A stretch of 64,000 nucleotides of DNA from an uncultured Bacteroidales bacterium (GTDB lineage Bacteria > Bacteroidota > Bacteroidia > Bacteroidales > UBA932): assembly GCA_949289565.1 (NCBI GenBank), contig CASEOO010000043.1, forward strand, positions 62,001 through 126,000. The letters run 5' to 3'. The translations under genes and the position numbers were made by a program. Positions 7,938 through 16,497 of this stretch are shown here, one piece after another. Each line of letters starts with the position of its first letter. The first letter of the stretch is position 1. A model generated the notes under the pieces. The model worked only from the letters and a program-made list of their open reading frames with translations. It made no database searches and had not been told where the DNA came from.

Positions 7938-8738
7938 ATGAAAAATTTTTTCATATCACTTGCAACTATTGCAATGATGGCTTTCACCGCCCAGGCTGCA
8001 GCAGCTCAGACTGACACTACTGCTGTTCCTGATTCTGCGGCGGCAACAGAAGAAGTAGCTCCAGCCACTGAGGCAAATCCATTCGCGGCAGGACAGAGCG
8101 AGATTCCTCTTCACCAGCAGCTCAAGACCAAGTTCATCGAAGGTGGTCCTGGCTTCATGGCTTCCATCATCCTCTGCCTTATCTTCGGTCTGGCTATCTC
8201 TATCGAGAGAATCCTCTATCTGAGCTTCTCGAAGACAAACACGAAGAAGCTTCTTGAAAAGATCGAAGCCGCTCTCAATGAAGGCGGTGTAGAAGCTGCC
8301 AAGGAAGTGTGCCGCACTACCCGCGGACCGGTAGCAAGCATTTTCTATCAGGGTTTCCTCCGTATGGACCAGGGTGTAGAGGTAGTAGAGAAGACTGTCG
8401 TTTCTTACGGTTCAGTTCAGATGAGCCTCATGGAGAACGGTCTTACCTGGGTAGCCCTCTTCATCGCACTTTCCACATCTCTCGGATTCCTCGGAACCGT
8501 GGTAGGTATGGTCCAGGCATTCGATGCCATCCAGGCGGCAGGTGATATCTCGCCTAACGTTGTGGCAGGAGGTATGAAGGTCGCTTTGATCACCACAGTC
8601 GGCGGTCTGATCGTTGCCATTATTCTCCAGGTATTCTACAACTATATCGTATCGAGAATCGACTCACTCTCCATCGATATGGAAGATGCATCGATCTCAC
8701 TTGTAGATATTCTGGTTAAATATGAGAATAAAAAATAG
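7938..8738 (+). CDS. exbB: MotA/TolQ/ExbB proton channel family protein
   Basis: The inner-membrane channel subunit of a TonB or Tol type energy-transduction complex that uses the proton gradient. The 266-residue protein starts with a signal-peptide-like segment ending AQAAAAQ (about residue 24) and an Ala/Glu/Thr-rich linker, then has three membrane segments at about 72-93, 169-190 and 212-236. The conserved block LGFLGTVVGMVQAFDAI spans TM2 to the following loop. It begins the four-gene cluster exbB - unknown - exbD - exbD with gaps of 6 to 13 bases. The extra N-terminal signal-like segment is common in Bacteroidota homologues and absent from the short E. coli ExbB. Confidence 0.92.
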   Translation: MKNFFISLATIAMMAFTAQAAAAQTDTTAVPDSAAATEEVAPATEANPFAAGQSEIPLHQQLKTKFIEGGPGFMASIILCLIFGLAISIERILYLSFSKTNTKKLLEKIEAALNEGGVEAAKEVCRTTRGPVASIFYQGFLRMDQGVEVVEKTVVSYGSVQMSLMENGLTWVALFIALSTSLGFLGTVVGMVQAFDAIQAAGDISPNVVAGGMKVALITTVGGLIVAIILQVFYNYIVSRIDSLSIDMEDASISLVDILVKYENKK

Positions 8739-8744
8739 CAGACA

Positions 8745-9179
8745 ATGTCATCCAGCAAATTCGAGAAAATAGTAAAGATAATGTTATGGGTACTGATGAT
8801 AGTCAGTACAGGCATAACAGTATGGGGCTACGTGGCAGGCTTTAACGATGCCTCTGTAGACACCCTGCTCTATTGGGCATATGTCCTGATAGTAGTAGGC
8901 ATAGTAGCAGCCATCCTATTCGGTATAGCCATCAGCGCCATAAACAACCCTAAGAACCTTATCAAGATGGGTATCGAGCTCGTGGCTGTAGTAGTAGTGG
9001 TAGGCGCTGTCTACTTCCTCTCATCAGGAGCACCGGCAGTAGGATATGTCGGAAAAGAAGTCAGCCAGATGACACTGAAACTGACAGACACTGTGCTGAA
9101 CCTTACTTATATCCTCTGCGCCGTGACAGTATTGGCCATCATAGGTGGTGGCGTATATAATGCAATCCGCAATAAATAA
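8745..9179 (+). CDS. Four-helix inner-membrane protein of the ExbB/ExbD cluster
   Basis: A 144-residue membrane protein with four hydrophobic segments at about 9-29, 41-66, 75-93 and 115-139, and short polar loops. It has no motif that I can assign. It lies 6 bases after exbB and 9 bases before the first exbD, so it is almost certainly co-expressed with them and may be an accessory subunit of the same complex. A protein in this position is frequent in Bacteroidales, to my knowledge without a described function. Confidence 0.8.
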   Translation: MSSSKFEKIVKIMLWVLMIVSTGITVWGYVAGFNDASVDTLLYWAYVLIVVGIVAAILFGIAISAINNPKNLIKMGIELVAVVVVVGAVYFLSSGAPAVGYVGKEVSQMTLKLTDTVLNLTYILCAVTVLAIIGGGVYNAIRNK

Positions 9180-9188
9180 AGAAAAACT

Positions 9189-9764
9189 ATGTCTAAGAAG
9201 ACTCCAGAATTAAATTCAGCATCATCAGCGGACATTGCGTTCCTGCTGCTCTCTTACTTCCTGATGACCACTACGATGAATCAGGATTCGGGACTGCAGC
9301 GCCGTCTTCCGCCTATCCCTGATGAAAATCAGGAGGTGCAGGACCAGAAAGTCAACAGGAGGAATATCATCATCGTAAGGATCAACTCCGCTGACAGGCT
9401 GTTCGCTGGTAATGAACCGATGGATGTCAGCTTTCTGAAAGACAAAGTAAAGGAATTCCTGGTAAATCCCAACAATGACCCTAACCTTCCGGAAAGGACT
9501 CCGAAAGAGATCGAAGGTTTCGGTACATACAATGTTTCGAAGGGCATCATCTCCCTGCAGAACGACCGTGGTACGAGCTACAAGGCATATATCGCCGTAC
9601 AGAACGAACTCGTGAAAGCCGTTAACGAACTCAGGGATGAATTCGCGAAAGCGCACTTCGGGAAAGCGTATCTGAACCTGAACTCAGATCAACAGGCTAT
9701 TGTCAGGGAGGCGATACCTCAGAACATTTCCGAGGCGGAACCAAAGGATGTTTCTAAAAACTAA
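9189..9764 (+). CDS. exbD: Biopolymer transporter ExbD (copy 1)
   Basis: A 191-residue ExbD/TolR-type protein. It has an N-terminal Ser/Asn/Ala-rich stretch, then the single membrane helix ADIAFLLLSYFLMTTTM at about 15-31 containing the conserved Asp16 that takes part in proton coupling, and a periplasmic domain. The periplasmic part contains an insertion relative to the second copy (PNLPERTPKEIEGFGTYN region, about 97-114). Paired unlike ExbD copies suggest a hetero-dimer inside the ExbB ring; that is inferred. Confidence 0.9.
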   Translation: MSKKTPELNSASSADIAFLLLSYFLMTTTMNQDSGLQRRLPPIPDENQEVQDQKVNRRNIIIVRINSADRLFAGNEPMDVSFLKDKVKEFLVNPNNDPNLPERTPKEIEGFGTYNVSKGIISLQNDRGTSYKAYIAVQNELVKAVNELRDEFAKAHFGKAYLNLNSDQQAIVREAIPQNISEAEPKDVSKN

Positions 9765-9777
9765 AGGAGAATAGATT

Positions 9778-10248
9778 ATGGCAAAGTTTGGAGGAAAAGG
9801 AGATAAAAAATCCGTTCCTGGTTTGACCACAGCGTCAATGTCCGATATCGTGTTCATGCTTCTGTTCTTCTTCATGGTGACTACCAGCATGCGTGAAACC
9901 GAGAACAAGGTCATGGTGAATCTTCCGGAAGCTTCCGAAGTAGCGAAGCTTGAACGCAAGGACCTGACTTCATATATCAACATCGGATCTCCGATTGCAT
10001 CCCTTCAGAGAATGTACGGTACCGATGCACGTATACAGTTGAACGATTCTTTCAAGTCAGTTGACGAAATCCGTGACTTCATCGCCGCTGAACGCGACGC
10101 GATGAGTGAAGTGGACAGACAGTATATGACAGTATCGATAAGGGCAGACGCTGACGTCAGGATGGGTATCATCACAGACGTGAAGCAGGAGCTGAGAAGA
10201 TGCTCTGCACTTAAGATCATGTACGCCGCGAGAAAAGCAGCAGAATAA
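9778..10248 (+). CDS. exbD: Biopolymer transporter ExbD (copy 2)
   Basis: A 156-residue second ExbD. The helix MSDIVFMLLFFFMVTTSM spans about 21-38 and carries the conserved Asp23. The periplasmic domain is the compact standard type, ending SIRADADVRMGIITDVKQELRR, which matches the usual ExbD fold. It follows copy 1 by 13 bases, with an AGGAG stretch before the ATG, and a strong terminator follows at 10270. Confidence 0.92.
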   Translation: MAKFGGKGDKKSVPGLTTASMSDIVFMLLFFFMVTTSMRETENKVMVNLPEASEVAKLERKDLTSYINIGSPIASLQRMYGTDARIQLNDSFKSVDEIRDFIAAERDAMSEVDRQYMTVSIRADADVRMGIITDVKQELRRCSALKIMYAARKAAE

Positions 10249-10269
10249 TACTGGCTGAATCTGATTAAA

Positions 10270-10312
10270 GACGGAGGAAATTCAAATTTTGGATTTCCTC
10301 CGTCTTTTTTTT
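10270..10312 (+). terminator. Rho-independent terminator after the exbD genes
   Basis: A 13-bp stem (GACGGAGGAAATT-like arm at 10270-10282 and its complement ending GTC at 10303) is followed by nine T residues. It ends the exbB-exbD transcript. Confidence 0.9.
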
Positions 10313-10356
10313 GGGAATAAAATATTAAATTTGCAGAATGCGTAAATTTAAATGAC

Positions 10357-11610
10357 ATGGGAAAAATAAGGAAAAGCACTGCAGCGGCTATAATCTGCGG
10401 CGTACTGCTGATAGCGGCAGGTTTTGCAATCACAAGAATGGGAAACACAGCTGGAAACACTGAAAAAGAATCTAGTCAGCCGGCAAAATATATCTTCCTG
10501 TTTATAGGTGACGGAATGGGAGCAACTCACGTAGCGGCGGCTGAATCGTACCAGTCATACATGAAAGGAGAACATGGCTTCGACCAGGTAAGTTTCACCA
10601 AATTTCCTGTGATAGGTATGGCTGAAACATATTCTGCAAACAAGAATATAACTTGCTCGTCAGCTTCAGGAACAGCTATCAGCTGCGGGGAAAAGACAAA
10701 CAACGGGATGCTTGGCATAACTCCAGAAGGCGACACTCTGGTTAGCATAGCCAAAATACTCAAAGACAGAGGATACAAAGTAGGCATAATGAGCTCCGTA
10801 CCGGTAAACCATGCTACACCGGCGGCTTTTTATGGACATAATGCCAGCAGGCATGACTACTATGGAATTACAAAGGAAATACCTGCAAGCGGATATGAAT
10901 TTTTCGGGGGCTCTGGATTTATCCAGTATGCAGGAAATGACGGCAATGAGACAGGCAGTGAAGAGCTCCTGGAAAGCCAGGGCTATGCTGTCTGCTTCGG
11001 AGAGGAAGAATACGAAGAAGCCATAGAGAATGGAGCAAGCCACGTAGTGCTCTGCCAGAAATTCAACAAGGGAAAGGACACACAGACATACATAGTGAAA
11101 GCAGACCCGGAATCCACAATCGAATCTGAAGACATGATGGAAAAATGTCTGGAATTTCTGGGAGATGAACAGCCGTTCTTCATCATGTATGAGCAGGGTG
11201 AAATCGACTGGGCGGCTCACAGCAACAAGACCATGCCGATGGTGGAAAGCGTGCAGAAACTCGACGATGCAGTGGAAGTCGCAGTGGAATTCTACAGGCG
11301 TCATCCTGAAGAGACTCTGATACTCGTGACAGCAGACCATGAGACAGGCGGAATCACTTTAGGATACGGGGAAAAATCTGATGAAAATATAGACTGGGAG
11401 ATTCTGGAAAACGCATGGGAAGATTCTGACTGCTCAAACACCCTGGACTACGACACCAACAGAGCCCTGAACAATTCTGCACGTGTAGGCTGGACAACAG
11501 TCGAGCATACAGGAGGCCCGGTGCCTGTATATGCTATAGGCGCCGGAGCTGAAAGATTCGGCGGAAGGTACGACAATACCGACATCATGAAGAAAATTCT
11601 GTGCAAATAA
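10357..11610 (+). CDS. Alkaline phosphatase (PhoA superfamily), membrane-anchored
   Basis: A 417-residue phosphomonoesterase. An N-terminal hydrophobic segment at about 9-25 acts as an uncleaved anchor or signal peptide, placing the enzyme in the periplasm. Metal and catalytic motifs are visible: FIGDGMG (Asp51), the nucleophile region TCSSASGTAISCG with Ser near 101, EIDWAAHSN near 286, TADHETGG near 326, and a late VEHTGGPVP with the third metal His near 385. The residue before the nucleophile is Cys rather than the Asp of E. coli PhoA. TAAATTTG at 10326-10333 is a possible minus-7 element, but no minus-33 is visible. Substrate specificity is not readable. Confidence 0.9.
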   Translation: MGKIRKSTAAAIICGVLLIAAGFAITRMGNTAGNTEKESSQPAKYIFLFIGDGMGATHVAAAESYQSYMKGEHGFDQVSFTKFPVIGMAETYSANKNITCSSASGTAISCGEKTNNGMLGITPEGDTLVSIAKILKDRGYKVGIMSSVPVNHATPAAFYGHNASRHDYYGITKEIPASGYEFFGGSGFIQYAGNDGNETGSEELLESQGYAVCFGEEEYEEAIENGASHVVLCQKFNKGKDTQTYIVKADPESTIESEDMMEKCLEFLGDEQPFFIMYEQGEIDWAAHSNKTMPMVESVQKLDDAVEVAVEFYRRHPEETLILVTADHETGGITLGYGEKSDENIDWEILENAWEDSDCSNTLDYDTNRALNNSARVGWTTVEHTGGPVPVYAIGAGAERFGGRYDNTDIMKKILCK

Positions 11611-11614
11611 ACAT

Positions 11615-11654
11615 TGTCCGTCAGGACAGAAAATTTGATATTGCCGGAAGGCAA
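11615..11654 (+). other. Two tandem hairpins upstream of asnS
   Basis: TGTCC/GGACA with loop GTCA lies at 11615-11628, and TTGCC/GGCAA with loop GGAA lies at 11641-11654. They fill the 63-base gap between the phosphatase stop and the asnS ATG and belong to the same short-hairpin family as those near pyrE, fumarase and asnA. Confidence 0.65.
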
Positions 11655-11673
11655 AAATATAAATATTGAGGAA

Positions 11674-13056
11674 ATGAGGACGAAAGTCAAAGATTTGCTG
11701 AAAAGCAAGCCTGGGCAGGAAGTGACTGCGAAGGGCTGGGTGAGAACGAAAAGAGGAAACAAGAACATAGCATTCATCGCTCTGAACGACGGCTCGACTA
11801 TAAACAATATCCAGATAGTTGTGGAAACAGCTAATTTCAGCGAGGAACTGCTGAAAAAAATAACCACAGGAGCGTGCATTGCCGCCACTGGAAATCTGGT
11901 GGAGTCAGTTGGCAGCGGCCAAGCTGTAGAGATCCAGGCAACAGACATCACTCTGTACGGAGAGGCAAATCCTGACACTTATCCGCTCCAGAAAAAGGGA
12001 CACTCAATGGAGTTCCTGAGAACAATTGCCCATCTCAGGCCGAGGACCAACACATTCGGAGCAGTGCTCAGAATCAGGCACGCCATGGCATTTGCGATCC
12101 ACAAGTATTTCAATGACAAGCGCTTCGTATATCTGCACACTCCTATCATCACAGCGTCAGACTGCGAAGGGGCTGGTGAGATGTTCCAGGTGACAACTCT
12201 GGATCTGAACAATCCGCCAAGGAAAGAAAACGGCCAGATAGACTACTCCCAGGACTTTTTCGGGAGGCAGACGAGCCTGACAGTGAGCGGGCAGCTTGAA
12301 GGAGAGCTTGGAGCTATGGCCCTGGGCGAAATTTATACTTTCGGCCCGACATTCAGGGCGGAAAATTCAAATACACCGAGACACCTGGCTGAGTTCTGGA
12401 TGATAGAGCCCGAAATGGCCTTCTATGATATCACAGACAATATGGAGCTGGCTGAGGATTTCATAAAATCTCTGGTGAGATATGCTCTGGAGAACTGCAT
12501 GGACGACATGAAATTCCTGAACGACATGTTCGACAAGGAACTTATAGCAAGGCTTGAAGGCGTGGTGAAAACAGACTTTGTCCGGTTGACATACACTGAA
12601 GGGATAAAGATTCTGGAAGAGTCCGGAGAGAAGTTTGAATATCCTGTAAGCTGGGGCGTGGACCTGCAGAGCGAGCATGAAAGATATCTGGTCGAGAAGC
12701 ATTTCAAGAAGCCTGTCATCATGACAGATTATCCTAAGGATATAAAGGCGTTCTATATGAAGCAGAACGATGATGGAAAGACTGTCAGAGGCATGGACGT
12801 GCTCTTCCCTAAAATAGGGGAGATCATCGGCGGATCGGAAAGGGAATCGTCTCTGGAGAAACTTGAGGCCAGAATATCTGAACTGAACATGGGCAGGGAG
12901 ACACTGGAATGGTATCTTGATACACGAAGGTTCGGCTCAGCGCCGCACAGCGGATTCGGGCTGGGCTTCGAAAGGCTTCTCCTTTTCGTTACAGGAATGA
13001 GCAATATCAGGGATGTAATACCATTCCCGAGAACGCCTAAGAGCGCAGAATTTTAG
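11674..13056 (+). CDS. asnS: Asparaginyl-tRNA synthetase
   Basis: Charges tRNA-Asn with asparagine. The 460-residue protein has the N-terminal OB-fold anticodon-binding domain ([22 protein letters not shown] near 20-41) and a class II catalytic core with motif 2 ([21 protein letters not shown] near 228-248) and motif 3 ([12 protein letters not shown] near 433-444). The frame is open back to a TTG at 11614, but that stretch overlaps two hairpins; the ATG at 11674 gives the family-like N-terminus [10 protein letters not shown] and is preceded by GAGGAA. The asparagine synthetase gene asnA also lies in this window, far away at 62042. Confidence 0.95.
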   Translation: MRTKVKDLLKSKPGQEVTAKGWVRTKRGNKNIAFIALNDGSTINNIQIVVETANFSEELLKKITTGACIAATGNLVESVGSGQAVEIQATDITLYGEANPDTYPLQKKGHSMEFLRTIAHLRPRTNTFGAVLRIRHAMAFAIHKYFNDKRFVYLHTPIITASDCEGAGEMFQVTTLDLNNPPRKENGQIDYSQDFFGRQTSLTVSGQLEGELGAMALGEIYTFGPTFRAENSNTPRHLAEFWMIEPEMAFYDITDNMELAEDFIKSLVRYALENCMDDMKFLNDMFDKELIARLEGVVKTDFVRLTYTEGIKILEESGEKFEYPVSWGVDLQSEHERYLVEKHFKKPVIMTDYPKDIKAFYMKQNDDGKTVRGMDVLFPKIGEIIGGSERESSLEKLEARISELNMGRETLEWYLDTRRFGSAPHSGFGLGFERLLLFVTGMSNIRDVIPFPRTPKSAEF

Positions 13057-13097
13057 CAGGCAACCTGCTGTATTAAAACAGAGTAACCGGGAGGAAT

Positions 13098-13724
13098 ATG
13101 TTAGTCATCGGCATAGCTGGAGGATCTGGCTCAGGAAAAACGACGGTAGTGCAGGCCATCACGGCCCAGCTCAAAGAGAAAGTAGTAGTCATCCCGCAGG
13201 ATTCATACTACAAGGACTCCAGCTATCTGCCTCTCGAGGAAAGGCAGAAAGTGAACTTCGACCATCCTGACTCTATAGACTTCAAGCTTCTGAATGAGCA
13301 CCTGAGAGAACTGAAACAGGGAAAGGCTATCAAACAGCCAGTCTACTCATACCTTACATGCTCGAGGTCGAAGACTGAAACTGTAACAGTGCATCCTGCT
13401 GACGTGATCATCATTGAAGGGATACTCATTTTTACGTGCGCTGAGCTTCGTGCACAGATGGATATCAAGATTTTCGTGGACGCAGACGATGACGACAGAC
13501 TCATGAGGGTGATGGCAAGGGATATATTGGAACGAGGCAAGACTGTGGAGACTGTCATTGAAAGATACTCAAAGACTGTGAAGCCGATGTATCTTCAGTT
13601 CATAGAACCGAGCAAAAGATACGCGGACATCATCATACCTCAAGGCGGGCACAACAAGGTCGCCATCGATATAATATCTGCCACTATAGAGAAGGCTCTA
13701 CACCAGAACAGCGGCTGGAAGTGA
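13098..13724 (+). CDS. udk: Uridine kinase
   Basis: Phosphorylates uridine and cytidine in pyrimidine salvage. The P-loop GGSGSGKTT is at residues 8-16, followed by the family's QDSYYKD motif near 34-40 and NFDHPDSIDF near 54-63; the Lid region DILERGKTVE is near 142-151. The 208-residue length is normal. A good ribosome-binding site (GGGAGGAAT) precedes the ATG. The stop codon overlaps the GTG start of the following TonB-like gene by four bases, so the two should be translationally coupled. Confidence 0.95.
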   Translation: MLVIGIAGGSGSGKTTVVQAITAQLKEKVVVIPQDSYYKDSSYLPLEERQKVNFDHPDSIDFKLLNEHLRELKQGKAIKQPVYSYLTCSRSKTETVTVHPADVIIIEGILIFTCAELRAQMDIKIFVDADDDDRLMRVMARDILERGKTVETVIERYSKTVKPMYLQFIEPSKRYADIIIPQGGHNKVAIDIISATIEKALHQNSGWK

Positions 13725-14467
13725 AAATTTCTACAGAAGACAAATCAGGACTGTATCTGACCGTGATTCTCCATCTCGGTGTGCTTATTGTGCTCCTCAT
13801 TGCACAGATCAGCTCTACACTGAGCGGGGAGACGTCATATCTGCTGGACTTCTCCGGCACAGAGCTGAAGGAAGAGGAAGAGCAGGAAAATGAATTCAAG
13901 GAAAGTATCAGCGAACGCCTGGACAGGCTTATTGCGGCGGCAGACGCCGCACCCCAGCTTTCTGACGTTCCAGGAGAGGAAATCAGGAACATAGCAGTGG
14001 ATGCAGGAAACAGCAGGCTGAGTGACGACAGGAACACCGATGTAGAACAGCTGTACAATGATATTGCCAGGCTGGACAGAGAGCTTAAGAGCGGGGCATA
14101 TGCCACGGAAATAGATAATTCAGGCGATTACGCGGCTTTGCCAGACTCCGGCGCTGAGAAAGAAAACATCGAAAAAGAGGTGTACAAGGGGCCTTCTGTC
14201 GTCTCTTATTCTCTGGACGGCAGGAAAGCTGTGCATCTCTCAATTCCGGCTTACAGATGTCTGGGTGGCGGAGATGTGACTGTACGGATAATCGTGGACA
14301 GGTCCGGGATGGTGGAAACGGCGGAAGTGCTGGATGAATTCTCATCATCAGACAAGTGCCTGAGAGAATATGCAGAAAAGGCTGCGCGTCTCTCCCGTTT
14401 CACGGCATCGACGTCAGCCCCTAAAAAACAATTCGGCGAAATAGTTTACAGATTTATAGCCCAGTAG
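13721..14467 (+). CDS. TonB-like energy transducer protein
   Basis: A 248-residue protein starting with GTG at 13721, overlapping the udk stop (GTGA). It has an N-terminal membrane anchor at about 12-31, a charged Glu-rich and helical periplasmic region (33-130), and a C-terminal TonB-type domain (about 170-248) with the pattern GGGDVTVRIIVDRSGMVETAEVLDEFSSSDKCL and a terminal EIVYRFIAQ strand. It lacks the proline-rich spacer typical of TonB and has coiled, acidic sequence instead. Its gene end overlaps the convergent ctpA end by 14 bases. It could serve the ExbB/ExbD complex encoded at 7938-10248, which is inference from the family. Confidence 0.75.
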   Translation: MKISTEDKSGLYLTVILHLGVLIVLLIAQISSTLSGETSYLLDFSGTELKEEEEQENEFKESISERLDRLIAAADAAPQLSDVPGEEIRNIAVDAGNSRLSDDRNTDVEQLYNDIARLDRELKSGAYATEIDNSGDYAALPDSGAEKENIEKEVYKGPSVVSYSLDGRKAVHLSIPAYRCLGGGDVTVRIIVDRSGMVETAEVLDEFSSSDKCLREYAEKAARLSRFTASTSAPKKQFGEIVYRFIAQ

Positions 14468-16034
14468 TTTCCAGCGCGACTTTGACTGCATCGTCTATCT
14501 GAAGATAGAATCTGTAGAAGGCTTCATCCTCCAGCTTTGAATACCGGCCTACAAGCGCCATGATCTGAGGCATCATATAAGTGTCGAAATCAGCTTCTTC
14601 CGACTTCTTCATGACCACACCTTCCTTTTTCGCAAAATCCAGGAATTTCGTCTTTAGATCCAAAGCCTCGAGATATCTCCTGAGCGAATCGAAATCGTCT
14701 ATGGAAGCAAGAGTCCTGCGATAGCGGTCAAACATCGCAGATGCAAACCTGACCTGCAGCGATTTTCTGTTGGCTTCGATAAAGAAACCGCTGGCTCTGG
14801 TGGTATCCATAGGAACAAAGACATCCGGGATAATTCCTCCCCCGCCATAGACAACGCGGCCGCCTTTAGTGTAATACTCCTGGGACTTGTCTACTTTCAT
14901 ACTGTCCGCATCTGTCATCTCGCCGTGCGCATAACGCTCGTAAATATCGTATGCATAGTCTGGTGTGTAAGGTTTCTGGATGCAGCGTCCTGAGGGGGTG
15001 TAGAAACGTGATACAGTGAGACGGATTCCTGAGCCGTCAGTGAAGTTTACAGGCTCCTGGACCAGGCCTTTCCCGAAAGACCTGCGGCCGATTATGACGC
15101 CTCTGTCATTATCCTGGATGGCCCCTGCAAAAATTTCGCTGGATGAAGCCGAGGATTCATTGATCAGAACGTCCAAGTCTACGTCTTTCAACCTGCCTGA
15201 GCCATCTGCATTGAAGTCCTGACGCGCCCTGTGCAGGCCTTCCATATAAACTATAGGAGCGTCTTTCTCGAGGAATTCATTGCAAACCAGAAAAGCCTGG
15301 TCAAAATAGCCGCCGGTGTTGTCCCTCAAGTCAAACAGAAGCCTCGTCATGCCCTCAGACAGGAGTTTGTCAACAGCATTGGAAAATTCGAAATAGGTCG
15401 TCCTCGTGAATTTTGAAAGACGCATATAGCCAGTAGTGTCATTCAGCATGAAAGCGGCATCCACGCAATGCACCGGAATCTTGCCCCTGGTGATCTCGAA
15501 AGGAATGTCAGCTCCGTCTCGCCTGACTGTTATTGCAACCTTGGTGCCTGCAGGGCCTTTCATCTTTGCCACCATGCTGTCCTGGGGAGTCTTGTTTCCA
15601 GCTATGACAGAAGTATCCACTTTCAATATCCTGTCTCCCTGAAGAAGCCCGGCCTTCTCAGATGGGCCGCCTGGAATTACACTCAATACTATGGCAGTAT
15701 CATTCGGAACATTGAACTGTATGCCTATTCCCTCGAAATTGCCGGCCAGCTCTGTCTCCGACTCTTCAAGCTGCACAGGAGGGAGATACACTGTATGAGG
15801 GTCCAGCTTGGACAGGGCCGCAACTACAGCCGCATCTGTCATAGACTTCATATCTATGGTGTCCACATAGTTCCGCTCTACTTCCTGCAAAATCAGGTTC
15901 AGCTTGCGCCAGCGGTTGTAGTCGCCGTCAAATTTCTTCCTGCTGTCAGTGAACTTCACTACAATCAATGTTGCCAGCACGCCCAGAAGAATTCCCAGAG
16001 CGGCTGACAAAAGCGTATAATGCCTGTTGTTCAT
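14454..16034 (-). CDS. ctpA: S41 family carboxy-terminal processing protease
   Basis: A periplasmic Ser/Lys protease of 526 residues. A signal anchor occupies about 8-27. A PDZ domain follows (EGIGIQFNV at 101-109 to about 185) with the S41 peptidase core. The active-site serine cluster NESSASSSEIFAGAI is at 292-306, and the conserved Lys322 lies in RSFGKG, the usual Ser/Lys dyad spacing. The C-terminal 120 residues form an extra helical region seen in Bacteroidota CtpA proteins. It leads to no downstream partner; the convergent TonB-like gene overlaps it by 14 bases. The ATG is 49 bases after the deaminase gene stop on the same strand. Confidence 0.93.
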   Translation of the reverse strand: MNNRHYTLLSAALGILLGVLATLIVVKFTDSRKKFDGDYNRWRKLNLILQEVERNYVDTIDMKSMTDAAVVAALSKLDPHTVYLPPVQLEESETELAGNFEGIGIQFNVPNDTAIVLSVIPGGPSEKAGLLQGDRILKVDTSVIAGNKTPQDSMVAKMKGPAGTKVAITVRRDGADIPFEITRGKIPVHCVDAAFMLNDTTGYMRLSKFTRTTYFEFSNAVDKLLSEGMTRLLFDLRDNTGGYFDQAFLVCNEFLEKDAPIVYMEGLHRARQDFNADGSGRLKDVDLDVLINESSASSSEIFAGAIQDNDRGVIIGRRSFGKGLVQEPVNFTDGSGIRLTVSRFYTPSGRCIQKPYTPDYAYDIYERYAHGEMTDADSMKVDKSQEYYTKGGRVVYGGGGIIPDVFVPMDTTRASGFFIEANRKSLQVRFASAMFDRYRRTLASIDDFDSLRRYLEALDLKTKFLDFAKKEGVVMKKSEEADFDTYMMPQIMALVGRYSKLEDEAFYRFYLQIDDAVKVALETTGL

Positions 16035-16083
16035 CTTGTATCTTTGTCAAATTCGTTTACTTATCCTGGAAATGGGAATGCTG

Positions 16084-16488
16084 TCATTCGACCTTCTCCA
16101 CTTCCACACCTGCTTTTCTCAGCAAATCCACGCCGTCAGTGAGGCGGTATTCATCACGGTAGACCACCCTGGTGATTCCGGCCTGGATGATCAGTTTGGC
16201 GCATTCCAGGCATGGGGAAGCTGTCACATACAGGGTGGCGCCCTGGCTGCTGTTTCCTGACTTTGCCACTTTCGTGATGGCATTGGCCTCTGCATGAAGC
16301 ACATAAGGCTTTGTCACCCCGTTCTCGTCCTCGCATATATTTTCAAATCCGGACGGCGTACCATTGTAGCCGTCCGAGATTATCATTCTGTCTTTTACAA
16401 GAAGGGCGCCCACCTTTCTGCGCTTGCAGTAGGAATTCTGGGCCCAAACTGCAGCCATCTGAAGATAGCTGTGGTCAAACTTTTCCAT
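16084..16488 (-). CDS. Deoxycytidylate (dCMP) deaminase
   Basis: A 134-residue zinc deaminase of the dCMP deaminase/ComEB type that makes dUMP from dCMP for thymidylate synthesis. The zinc and catalytic residues are His65 and Glu67 (HAEANA) and Cys93/Cys96 (PCLECAK). The short insert NGTPSGFENICEDENG near 42-57 is typical of dCMP deaminases and separates them from cytidine or tRNA adenosine deaminases. It lies 9 bases after the AMP-binding ligase gene in a leftward run toward ctpA. Confidence 0.92.
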   Translation of the reverse strand: MEKFDHSYLQMAAVWAQNSYCKRRKVGALLVKDRMIISDGYNGTPSGFENICEDENGVTKPYVLHAEANAITKVAKSGNSSQGATLYVTASPCLECAKLIIQAGITRVVYRDEYRLTDGVDLLRKAGVEVEKVE

Positions 16489-16497
16489 TGCGCTGGA

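Noticed and set aside
11614..11673. TTG start extending asnS by 20 codons
   Set aside because: The extension overlaps two perfect hairpins and lacks similarity to AsnS N-termini; the ATG at 11674 fits the family.
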